Source of the DNA: Clarkia xantiana subsp. parviflora
Lineage: Eukaryota > Streptophyta > Magnoliopsida > Myrtales > Onagraceae
NCBI GenBank assembly: GCA_036873135.1
Contig: JAPTYO010000021.1
Coordinates: 248,001-312,000, forward strand
DNA: 64,000 nt
Direction of reading: 5' to 3'
The position numbers were made by a program, and so were the translations under genes. The notes beneath the pieces were generated by a model that did not search any database, was not told where the DNA came from, and worked only from the letters and a program-made list of their open reading frames with translations. Positions 32,800 to 44,000 of the stretch are shown one piece after another. The first letter of the stretch is position 1; each line of letters starts with the position of its first letter.

Positions 32800-33335
32800 T
32801 TTCTTTTACCAGTAGCCATTTAGAGGGTGGCTATGGCCCTTTCAAAAATTGTCCCGCCCTCTCAGGGTTCGCGGGGATCGCTCTTTATATGTAGTTATTT
32901 GAAGGGTGACTGTGGCCCTTTTCATCCCGCTTTTGATGTTGCAGGAGCTCTTTGTAGCCGTTTTAAGGGTGGCTGTGGCCCTTTGAATTGATTTCCCAGC
33001 CTCACAAGATTCACGGGAATACTCTTTATATGTAACCGTTTGGAGGGTGGTTGTGGCCCTTTAACTTATTTCCCATCCTCTCAGGATTCGAGAAACACTA
33101 TTTGTAGGTAACCATTTTAGGGGTGGCTGTGGCCCTTTCACTCATTTCCCGCCTTCAATGTTGCGAGAGTGATCTATATATGTAGCCGTTTGAAGGGTGG
33201 TTGTGGCCCTTTATTTTGTAGTCGTTTTAGGGACGACTGTGGCCCTTTTATTGCTTCATTGCTCTCACAAGATTTGTACGAACGCTTTCTTGATTTTTCT
33301 GTAGCCGATTAAAGGGCGGCTGTGACCCTTATTGG
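32800..33335. repeat. G: degenerate repeats with GGGTGGCTGTGGCCCTTT
   Basis: Seven or eight imperfect units of about 55 to 100 bp, each with a GTAGCCGTTTGAAGGGTGGC-like core followed by TGTGGCCCTTT. No coding sequence. Confidence 0.85.
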
Positions 33336-33549
33336 ATTTTTTTTTTGCTTCTTTTTTCTCTCACCTTTTGCCATGACTGCCCCTGCGGGTTTTCAATCAT
33401 GCCCCTCTCCCTGACTTTTGCCTAGGGTTTCAACCTAGTGGGAATTTATTTTTTTCTCTCTTTTTTCTTTTTTCAAATGGAAAGAAAATCTACAGAAACT
33501 AATCAACAACAACTATGTTACATGCCCCTAATAACAGATTAAACCTTTT

Positions 33550-34520
33550 AATTTCTCAGAACTTCTCCGGAGGAAAACTTGTCAAATAAGTTGATTATGT
33601 CGATGTCTTGAATGGAGGATCCTTTCAATGAGTGGACGACACCGACAATAATTTCTTCTTCTTCCTCTCAAATGCTCTTTTATTAGCACGGTCGATCTTC
33701 ATGGAATCTTGATCTTTTTTAATAGGAATATCTGCAGATGTCTTCTATCTTTAACCATGCTTGATCTTAACAGGAATGCCCCACGGCTACATCTGATTGG
33801 TTCATAATTCGTCGCATGCTGGACGAATGGCCTGATTAACGAACACACATGGATGGTGTTGAGTTTGGCACAGTAGTCCGCAAATGGTAAACTTAGGCAT
33901 AGATATTGTCCGAGGTATCTTGGATAAATTCGAAAGCTGGCATAAGAATGGTCGACGAGCGAAGGGTCGTACACGAGATGTGTTCTTCAGGAGTTTTGAT
34001 TTGGATGATTATCCAAGCTGCACAATGAGTAAGGAAAAACTCAAATTTCGGGGATAAAAATGATCACAACTTCTCTTTCCTGGGAGTTGGATTTTTCAGT
34101 GGGCAATGTGCTCGCTATGCGACTGGACCTGCTGCATGTCCTGATTCTCCTGCTCCACAACTTGTATATGTACACCTGCTGAAAAGTACATGCCCCTAGT
34201 GGCAGACTGAAAATTTTAGAACTTTTTTCGGAAAAGGATTTGGTTGATCGAGTCAAACTACATTGATCGTCACATTGAATCTTCACGGGATTCTTGATGA
34301 TCTCTTGAAATTTTCTTATCTCCTGACATGTCCGATCTCAATGGGAGATGCCCCATGGTTACCGCTGAATGGTTTAAACCTGGCCACATAACGGTTGTAT
34401 ACCTCGTCTTGGAAAGCGTAAGAATTTCGCACATGGTAGGTGAAATTTTCATGGAAACTCTTCGAAGCGCTCACGTTTCACACGGTTGCGGCATTGGTTG
34501 AAGTGGTCATCCGACCTTAG
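33550..34520. repeat. G: diverged tandem duplication of about 650 bp
   Basis: 33550..34000 and 34210..34500 share an order of similar stretches (TTGATCTTAACAGGAATGCC versus CCGATCTCAATGGGAGATGC, then CCCCAYGGYTAC). It looks like an old, diverged duplication without a gene. Confidence 0.5.
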
Positions 34521-34679
34521 CGTTAGATATCTCGAGTGTGCAATATGTTCCTTGTGCAACTGGATGACTGCATGTTCTTTTTTGTTGCCTCATTTAGCCG
34601 GCATAACTTATGTGTACATGATACCATAACCAAGGGTACCTGAAAAGAGTGAATGAAAAATCAGTGTAGAGAATATGAG

Positions 34680-36850
34680 AAATCATGCATGATTTTTGAA
34701 AACTCTAATGTCATTCATTTCATAATTTTGATTACTTTATTTTAAAAAGGAATCAAAATTTATGATCAAATGTGTTTTGCGCCATCATGGAGTTTACTGA
34801 GTTTGCTGAGTGCATTATCTGGCTCGAACGCGGGACAAATGCTCAAAACAAAGTTTTTTTCAAAAAGTTTTTCTCGTCCTTTGTTTAAACTCGAATAGTA
34901 GCACTCAACTGCACAGTTAAACTATTTTCTCAAAAAGAATCAAAACTCCCGTTTTTTAAATGTTCGCTCATGCGAATGTTGAAATGACGATCTTATCAAA
35001 AAAGTGCAATACACCTTTGATAAAAACGAATGACACTTTGAGAGTTTTTTTTTAAATGTTCATGCATGCTCGAAAGTTAAAATTCTACTGTTAAGAAAGT
35101 TACAACTTACAACATATTACCCGAATGACTTATATGAAATGCATTTTTGAAAGTTAAAATTCTATTCTAAGAAATTCACAACTTATAATAGTTTACCTGA
35201 ATAATGCATATGAAATGTATTTTGAAATGAAAATTTCAGGTGGATTTTTTTTAAATAATGCAATTGAGATGCATGCGTGAATTTGAAAGCTCTATAGCTA
35301 AAAAAACTCACAATTTACCTGAAATGTTTTTTATAAAAAAAATAATAATGCATATTGAATGCATGCTTAAGAAAAATCAGGTAAAAACGTTTTTTTTGAA
35401 AATGATGCATATGCAATTCATGTTTGAATTTAAAAAACTCTAAGAGCCAACAAGGGGTTACATATTTTCCTAGTTTTTTTTTATTAAAAAATGATGCACA
35501 TTGAATGCACTAACATAATTTTACAACTTACATGAAAAGTTTTTTTTCCAAAAAATAATGCGTATGAAACACATGCTTGAAATAAGACATTCTGGTAAGT
35601 AGTTTTGAAAACAACACATGGAATACATGTTTGAGACTAAAAGTTCTACGACTAAGAATGTGTACAGTTTATCAACATATTATTTTTCCTAAAACAATGC
35701 ACATGAGATGCACACTTGAGATGAAAGTTCTACAGTCAAGATAATTTACAAGTTATCTGAAAAGATATATTTTTTTTTTTAACGAGGGAAAAAAGAAATC
35801 AATGCATCTTGGTTGCTCAAAATTAAGAACCAGGCGAAATTTTTTTTTTTTAGAGGATGCATATGGGATGCACAAAAATAAATACAAGATGCAAACTTAA
35901 AAGTTCTACCACTGAGAAAAATTACAATTTACCTGAAAGGTTTTTTTTTCCGAAAATAATGCATATGATATGCACGTTTTTCGAAAATTACAATTTACCT
36001 GAAAGGTTTTTTTTCAAAAATAATGCATATGATATGCACGTTTTTTGATTAAAATTTTTTTTAAAATGATGCATATGGAATGCACGTTCGAAATTAGAAG
36101 CTCTAACAGTTAAAGCGGAATTACAAATTTTCCTAATTTTTTTTTTTTTTTTGCATACTCAGCGCACTAACTAAAATTACAACTTACCTAAAGAGTTTTT
36201 TTAAATAATGCGTATGTAACGCATGTTTAAAATAAAAAATTCAGGCAAGAGGTTTTTTTAAATGGTGCATACAGAATGCACGTTTGAAATTAGAAGCTCT
36301 AGTAGCTAAAGATGAATTATAATTTTTCCTAAATTTTTTTTAAAGTAATACATACGTAACGCACTAACCAAAATTACAATTTACCTGAAGGGTTTTTTTT
36401 AAAATAATGCGCCTGAAACGCATATTTAGAATAAAATTTAGGTAAGAGGTTTTTTTAAAAAAGAATGCATCTGAAACACATGTTTAAAAATAAAAATCTA
36501 CAACTAAGGGATTAACTACTTAGCTAAAAATGTTTTTTTTTTTTTTAATAATGTATACAAAATGCATTTTGAAATTAGAAACTCTAATAGCTAAAAAGGA
36601 GTTAAATTTCTCATAATTATTTTTTGAAAATAATGTGCAAAGGACGCGTTAATTATGAATTACAACTTACCTAGTTTTTCAATAATGCGCATGAAATGCA
36701 TATTTAGAACAAAAATTTAGGTAAGAGATTTTTTGAAAACCATGCATAAGGAACATACGTTGGAAAATGGAAATTCTACCTAAGTGACCTCATGCAAATA
36801 TGATTTTTTTGTTTTTGTTTTTTTAAAAATGCAATGATAAACTCTTCTTA
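34680..36850. repeat. G: AT-rich degenerate tandem array of about 100-bp units
   Basis: Some 20 poorly conserved units with AATGCATATGAAATGCAT-like words, a T-run of 7 to 15 bases and TTACAACTTACCTGAAA. No coding sequence on either strand. Confidence 0.85.
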
Positions 36851-36884
36851 AATAAAACGGATAAAACACGACATGTTAGTGGGG

Positions 36885-37280
36885 TAAAAATGTGTGTGGT
36901 TTTGCTCTACAAGGTAGGTTCCGCTGATAGGTTCCCGACAAGGTGGTTTCCTTTCCCCATCATAGGGATCACAGGACATTCACAAACGAGTGGAGTTTTT
37001 CGGAGTCGTAGCGGCGGCCCGGCCGCGCGGTCGTACCGTACTAACCCTTTGAGATTCCTAGTCGCCCTGGGTTTTAGGCGTTTTGGACATTACACTAAAG
37101 TGAGTGTGTGCGAGTTTATACAGTATAAAATACAACAAAGAAGAATAGTCAGTTATAATAAAAATATCTTCACACCTGAAATCACCCAAAAACAACCAAG
37201 TTAGAACAACAAAGTTGAATATATAAAAAAAAACTAAAACATGGCAAACAAGCAAATATAAAGAGCCCGAACCCTCAAAA
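36885..37280 (-). other. G: 5' leader
   Basis: Contains a short GC-rich patch (36990..37040) typical of the Ogre leader, then AT-rich sequence up to the primer site. No gag start follows. Confidence 0.5.
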
Positions 37281-37299
37281 GTCCCCAGCAGAGTCGCCA
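37281..37299 (-). promoter_or_regulatory. Primer binding site of G (tRNA-Arg type)
   Basis: In element sense TGGCGACTCTGCTGGGGAC, three bases from the LTR end. This is the site known from Ogre elements. Confidence 0.9.
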
Positions 37300-37302
37300 A
37301 AA

Positions 37303-38164
37303 TGTCAGACCTAAATCTAACCTAAGGCATATTAAGTTTGATAAACGTGCAATTTTGAGAAGAGTCGCCACTAGATAATTAAGGCTAACTAGAATCCTAA
37401 ATTACCTAAGCGGATAACGAATTAAACACCTAGGTACAAAATTGGTATACGATCAGAAATTCGAGTTCGGGGGTTCTATTACGGATTAAAAATATAATTT
37501 TAACTACGCCCTTTCGATACTCAATTAACTTATTTGCCAACTTTAGTATTTAAATATATATCACACCAAATTAATCTTACGATGTCAAGATTTAGTCAAA
37601 ATCTTATCCTATGCCGAAATATCATCAAATATAAATCTAAGTCTAAAACAATTATAACTCATAATTAAGACAAAGTCTAAAATACCAAATTTATTAAACA
37701 TGCTCAAATCCATACAAAATCTGACATTCATTCAACATACATACATTACTTGAGCATTAAACATTCTACCCGTTAAGTTAAATCAACTACAATTAAATTA
37801 TCTAATCAAATATAGTATAATAATAATAAAAATGAATAAATAAAAAAACAGAAAAAGCAAAAAACTAAAGCAGGAAATCTGTATACACATACATACTTAT
37901 GCAAACACGTTTTCAGGGAAGGTTACATTACCTGAATAAAAACGACAGCTTCGACCATGGGGAAATCGACAGCAGCGGAGGACGAATGGAAAACGGCACC
38001 GGGTGGGAGCTGCGGAGCACTGCGTCGAAGAGATCTGGGTCCGGTGGTCGGAACTCGGAGCTGGCTCTGATGATCGGAGCTTGGAGACGGGGACCTGGTC
38101 GGGAGTGATCAGAAATGGGCAGCGGCTCTCGCAGTCGGGATTAGTCACGTTCGAGGATGGATGG
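37303..38164 (-). repeat. 5' LTR of G, R-U5 side
   Basis: From TGTCAGACC to the F insertion; the last five bases (GATGG) are the TSD of F. It continues at 47203. Confidence 0.88.
38160..38164. repeat. TSD of F, left copy (GATGG)
   Basis: Matches 47198..47202; the left LTR of G shows the uninterrupted site. Confidence 0.95.
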
Positions 38165-38862
38165 TGTTGGATCACGGTGGAACTCTGGTACGGACTTTGA
38201 CGGCAATCCTAGCTCCTTTGCTCCACGCAATCCTGCAAGAGGGGATAGACCGGGCGGTGACCCAGAATCCCTCTCCGATGCTTAAATGAGTATCTCGTAT
38301 GACTGGCAAGTAATAAACTCAGAGTGTATTCAACTCAGCGTTAATCTTTCTGAGGTGATCTTCTGCCCTTTTATAGGCAAAGAGATGCCTCAGGTACCTG
38401 GCGAACCGTTAGGGGTGGTTAGCCCGTATCCCGCATATCTCGGACGTGATCTCGCGTATCTCAGCCATGCCCCGCGTATCTCGGCCACGCTCCGTGTATC
38501 TTAACCACGTTCCGCGTATTTCGGCCACGCCCCGCATATCTTGGCCTTATCCTCTGATAACGAGTCCCGACTCCCGTCGGGAACTCCAGAGTTATCTCGT
38601 TGTGTCACCGCTCGGGGCCCCTCGTTATCGTGACAGGGCCAATCATTCTCAGGGATTCATCATCGGGGCCTACTTAAAGGCTTCTCATCGGGAGCTTCTA
38701 GCTCAGCTGTCGGGACCGACTCTGTCGGGACCTTGCCTCGTCGGGACTCCCTTCGTCGGGACCCTTCTCCTTAGGTCATCTTGACCTTCATTTTGGGCCT
38801 GGTAGGCCTGTTTGCCGTTTCCTCCCCGTTAAAGGGCCTAACGGTCATAGCGGAACCCATCA
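38165..38862 (-). repeat. 3' LTR of F (698 bp)
   Basis: In plus reading TGTTGGATCACGG to GGAACCCATCA. It contains TATCTCGGCCACG units at 38430..38552 and a sense TATA box (CTATAAAAGGGC) at about 38366. Confidence 0.95.
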
Positions 38863-39039
38863 TTTGCCCCCAAGACATGAGGGACTTATAGTTCGTCGTG
38901 TCTTTCAACTCCCGACCTCCCGATATCAGTATCAGAGGCTTTTCTCTTGACAAAATTCCTTGACACGGATCTTCTCATCCGCGATTCCTCGATACTTCGA
39001 GGATAGCCACAAAATCCGAGAAGACTCCTCCAATATTCC

Positions 39040-39249
39040 TTGATAATCGATTCTTCACCGGCTAACCTCCAAGAGTCCGATCTTCCCGCGGTCAATCTTC
39101 CAGGATCCGATCATTTTGCTGCGGAGCCTTCGGCCTCAGACCTCGTGGACCCTGCTCCCCTCGACGCTGCCAAGGATCAAGTTCAATCGCTTTATTTTCA
39201 AATCCTTGTAATTTCCTTTTGTTATTGTGAACCTCTCGGATCTTTATAA
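39040..39249 (+). pseudogene. F: C-terminal remnant of the antisense gene
   Basis: About 45 codons here match the end of the antisense gene of D, with the pattern LPxSDPP...EPSATDLVD.APLDAAKDQ. The normal stop is lost by a substitution, so the frame runs on to 39249. Everything upstream (domain exons, coiled coil, promoter) is missing, so F carries an internal deletion between its LTR and this tail. Confidence 0.8.
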
Positions 39250-39279
39250 TATCAATCTCTTTTGACTCCGATTATCGCA

Positions 39280-41000
39280 GCACCACCTAAGGTGAATTAC
39301 CCACACCACTTAAGGCGAAACCACGCCACTTAAGGCGACTTAATCTCGTACACCACTTAAGGCGACTTAACCTCGTTCACCACTTAAGGCGACTTGATCT
39401 CGTGCACCACTTAAGGCGAATTAACATCGTGCACCACTTAAGGTGACTTAACATCGTGCACCACTTAAGGCGACTTCTCAACTTGCGCCACTTAAGGCGA
39501 CTTAATATCGTGCACCACTAAAGGCGACTTTACGTCGTGCACCACTTAAGGCGACTTCTCAATTTGCGCCACTTAAGGCGACTTAATATCGCGCACCACT
39601 AAAGGCGACTTTACGTTGTGCACCACTTAAGGCGACTTCTCAACTTGCGCCACTTAAGGCGACTTAATATCGTGCACCACTGAAGGCGACTTCTTGATAC
39701 TTAGAATAAATTTAAGGATCGTGCACCACTCAAGGCGACTTAGTATCGTGCACCACTCAAGGCGACTTTTTGATACTTAGAATAAATCTAAGGATCGCGC
39801 ACCACTCAAGGCGACTTTTCAACTTGCGCCACTTAAGGCGACATAATATCGTGCACCACTGAAGGCGACTTTACGTCGTGCACCACTTAAGGCGACTTTG
39901 ACAATACTTAGAGTAAATCTAAGACTCACGCATCACTTAAGACGACTTAATCCCGTGCATCACTTAAGACGACTTAATCTCGTGCACCACTTAAGGCGAC
40001 TTAATCTCGTGCACCACTTAAGGCGACTTTTCTCATGCATCACTTAAGACGACTTTTCAACTTGCGCCACTTAAGGCGACTTAATATCGTGCACCACTGA
40101 AGGCGACTTTACATCGTGCACCACTTAAGGCGACTTTTCCACCTGCGCCACTTAAGGCGACTTAATATCGTGCACCACTGAAGGCGACTTTACATCGTGC
40201 ACCACTTAAGGCGACTTTTTAACTTGCGCCACTTAAGGCGACTTATTATCGTGCACCACTGAAGGCGACTTTACATCGTGCACCACTTAAGGCGACTTTT
40301 CAACTTGCGCCACTTAAGGCGACTTAATATCGTGCACCACTGAAGGCGACTTTTCTCATGCATCACTTAAGACGACTTTTCAACTTGCGCCACTTAAGGC
40401 GACTTAATATCGTGCACCACTGAAGGCGACTTTTCAACTTGCGCCACTTAAGGCGACTTAATATCGTGCACCACTGAAGGCGACTTTACATCGTGCACCA
40501 CTTAAGGCGACTTTTCCACCTGCGCCACTTAAGGCGACTTAATATCGTGCACCACTGAAGGCGACTTTATATCGTGCACCACTTAAGGCGACTTTATATC
40601 GTGCACCACTCAAGGCGACTTAGTATCGTGCACCACTTAAGGCGACTTTATATCGTGCACCACTTAAGGCGACTTTATCGGGCACCACTTAAGGCGACTT
40701 TCTTCGGGCACCACTTAAGGCGATTTTATTCTTATGCACCACTCGAGGCGACTTCTTGATACTTAGAATAAATCTAAGGATCGTGCACCACTCAAGGCGA
40801 CTTTTCTCGTGCACCACTCAAGGTGACTTTTTGATACTTAGAATAAATCTAAGGATGGTGCACCACTCAAGGCGACTTTTCTCGTGCACCACTCAAGGCG
40901 ACTTTTTGATACTTAGAATAAATCTAAGGATCGTGCACCACTTAGTATCGTGCACCACTCAAGGCGACTTTTATCGGGCACCACTTAAGGCGACTTTCTT
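39280..41000. repeat. F: large CGCCACTTAAGGCGACTT array in the 3' UTR
   Basis: About 55 units of roughly 28 to 35 bp, each with CACCACTTAAGGCGACTT or a variant, and spacers such as AATATCGTGCAC or TTCAACTTGCG. Higher-order blocks of about 80 to 100 bp are visible. A different spacer (TACTTAGAATAAATCTAAGG) recurs at about 39695, 39775, 40760, 40835 and 40912. The core CGCCACTTAAGGCG can fold into a hairpin. Confidence 0.95.
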
Positions 41001-44000
41001 CAAGCATGGTGTTTCTTCAAGTGTTCGCCACTAAAAGAATGCTTTAACGTTCTGCCATCGAGGTCTTCCAACTTGTACGCATTTGGAGCTGGCATCCCCA
41101 CGACCTTATAAGGTCCTTCCCATTTTTGTGACATCTTGTTGATTCGAGCTTGAACTTCATCGGCTTCCCGCCTCTTCTCTTCGAGTAAGTCCAAGTCCAG
41201 ACGTCTCATTTCATCGTTCGTCAGGGGCTCGTAATATCTCAATCCGATGGGACGCCACAGCTACCTCTACGGGGGCGACAGCTTCCGTGCCATAAACAAG
41301 GCCAAACGGCCCAAAGCACGTTCTCCAGTTCGTTCAGCCACTTGCCCTTCAAAGCATAGACCCTCTTCTTGAGGCCGTCCATCACGATTTTGTTGGCTGA
41401 CTCCACCTGGCCATTAGTCTGAGCATGGCGTACGGAGGCGGTCCGATGCTCAATGTTCAACTCCTCCAGATACTCCCTCACCTGAGAGCCGTTAAACGGT
41501 GGACCATTGTCGCTGATCACCACCTTAGGAATCCCGTATCTGGACACGATGTGGGTTTGGAGGAACTTGACGATCTGGTTCCCCGTCGTTCTGGCCAATG
41601 CCTTTGCCTCTATCCATTTCGAAAAATAATCGATAGCTACAAGTAAATACTTACATTGACCTTGTGCTTGTGGAAGAGGTCCCACCAAGTCGATGCCCCA
41701 CTGCGCGAAGGGCCACGCGCTCTTGATGGATGTCAGATTTAGCGGTCGGAGCCACGATACTCGGGGCGTACCTCTGGCACGCGTCGCAGGATCGGACCAT
41801 CGCCGTCGCTTTTTTGTTCATCGTGGGCCAATAATAGCCCAAATTCAGCACTTTCCTCATGATGGATCGAGCCCCTTCATGGCAAGCCGCGACCCCTTCG
41901 TGCACCTCCTTCAGAATCCGATTGGTGTCAGGTTCTGCCACACACTTTAAGTACGGAGTCGAGAACCAACCCTTCTTGTATAGCTGATTATCCAGCATTA
42001 CATAATTGGCCGCGATTCGACGTATCCTGTCCGCTGCTACTTGATCATCGGGGACTGCCCCCGTAGTCAGGTACGCGACTATCGGGGTCATCCAAGTTGG
42101 CTCCTCCTCTGGTCTCGCTTCAATGGCACACACCTGTGTCGGGTCGATGGTCGATAAGATCACCTTTTCTAGGAAGTGCACCTTCCGATTTTCCTCCAAG
42201 GGTGCCCCCAGGGCAAATTTACTCAAGGCGTCTGCCTCTACGTTTTCCTCCCTCGGGATTGCCTCGATGTCGAAGCTTTTAAAGCTTTCCTACAAGGTTT
42301 GTACCTCTCGCAGATACTTCTTCATTATCGGACTCCTCGCTTCGTATCGCCCTTGAACCTGGTTCACGATTAAAGCTGCGTCACACTTCACTCTCAAGTG
42401 ATCGACCCCCGTGCCTCTAGCAATTTTCAGGCCCGTGATGAGAGCCTCATACTCCGCTTCGTTGTTTGTGGCCTTGAATGTTAAAGCCAAGGCGTATCGG
42501 AGCGGTTCACCTTCACCCGGTGGTATCAACAAAAAGCCCGCTCCTGATCCGTCCGAACTCGCGGAGCCATCCGTGTACATCTCCCAGGTATTTTCCTTGT
42601 TTGGCTGTTCTGATTGCTCTGCCCTCTCTGGTTGTTCATTTATCGGGACCTCCATAGTTGCCCCCTCTACAGGGCCCGCATCTTCCAGATCGGGGGCTGT
42701 AGATTCTGCTATAAAATCCGCCAACGCCTGGCCCTTAATTGCCGTTCTTGGAGCAAAGTGTATCTGAAACTCACTAAGCTCTACTGCCCATTTCACTAAT
42801 CTTCCCGACGCATCCGGTCGGTTCAAAAAATGCTTCAAAGGCTGGTTCGTTAGCACAGTGATCTCGTGTGCGTGGAAATATGGCCTTAGCTTCCGAGCAG
42901 TAATAATCAACGCAAAGAGGTACTTCTCAACGACGGGGTAGTTCAATTCAGATTTGGCAAATGCCTTGCTTACATAATAGACGGGGACTTGATTACCCTC
43001 GACAATCTTTACTAACACAGAGCTAATGGCAAATTCAGAAACAGCCAAATAAAGGTAGAGCGGCTCGCCTGGAACCGGTTTCGCCAGCGGCGGGAGGGTG
43101 CGAAGGTGCTGCTTGAGTGCTTGGAACGCCTCTTCACACTTGGCGATCCATTCAAATTTCTTGTTGGCCCTCAGGACTTCAAAAAATGGCATTGATCGGT
43201 CGCTGGCTTTGGACAAGAAGCGATTCATTGCAGCTAGTCGGCCATTCAGCACTTGCACCTCCCGATGGTTTATCGGAGGCTGCATCTCCTTGATTGCCCT
43301 CAGCTTCTCAGGATTCACTTCAATTCCTCTTTGGCTCACCATGAAGCCCAAGAACTTCCCTGAGTGGACTCCGAAGGCGCATTTCGTCGGGTTCAAACGA
43401 ACTTGATGGAGCCTCATCCGCTCAAACGCCATGGTAAGGTTGTGCACGTGATCCTTGGCTTGTCGGGACTTCACCGGCATATCATCCACGTAGGCTTCCA
43501 TGGTTTCTCCCAGCATATCTCCAAACAGTTTGTTCACCATCCGTTGGTAGGTTGCCCCGGCATTGATCAACCCGAAAGGCATGACATCGTAGTGATAGAT
43601 GTCACTGTCTGCGTAGAACGCTGTGTGGGGGGCGTCTTCCTTGGCCATCTTGATCTGGTTGTAGCCTGAATACGTATCCATGAAACTTAACAACTCATGT
43701 CCCGATGTGGCATCCACCAGCTGGTCGATTCTCGGGAGTGGATAGCAGTCCTTTGGGCAAGCCTTGTTCAAGTCGCGGAAGTCCACACACATTCGCCATT
43801 TCCCGTTAGTCTTCTTCACCAGCACTGGGTTGGCAACCCAAGTCTAGAATCGGAGCTCCTTAATGAACCCAGCATCGAGCAACCTGCCCACCTCTTGCTG
43901 GATCGTGATCTTCTTATCCGTGCCCATCGGACGCCTTTTCTGGGTGATAGGCTTGATCGCGGGGTCTATCTTCAGCTCGTGCACGATCACATCGGGGCTG

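Noticed and set aside
39280..41000. Array with short repeats and variable spacers resembling a CRISPR array
   Set aside because: Spacers are themselves repeated, the unit is degenerate, and it lies in the 3' UTR of a plant retrotransposon.
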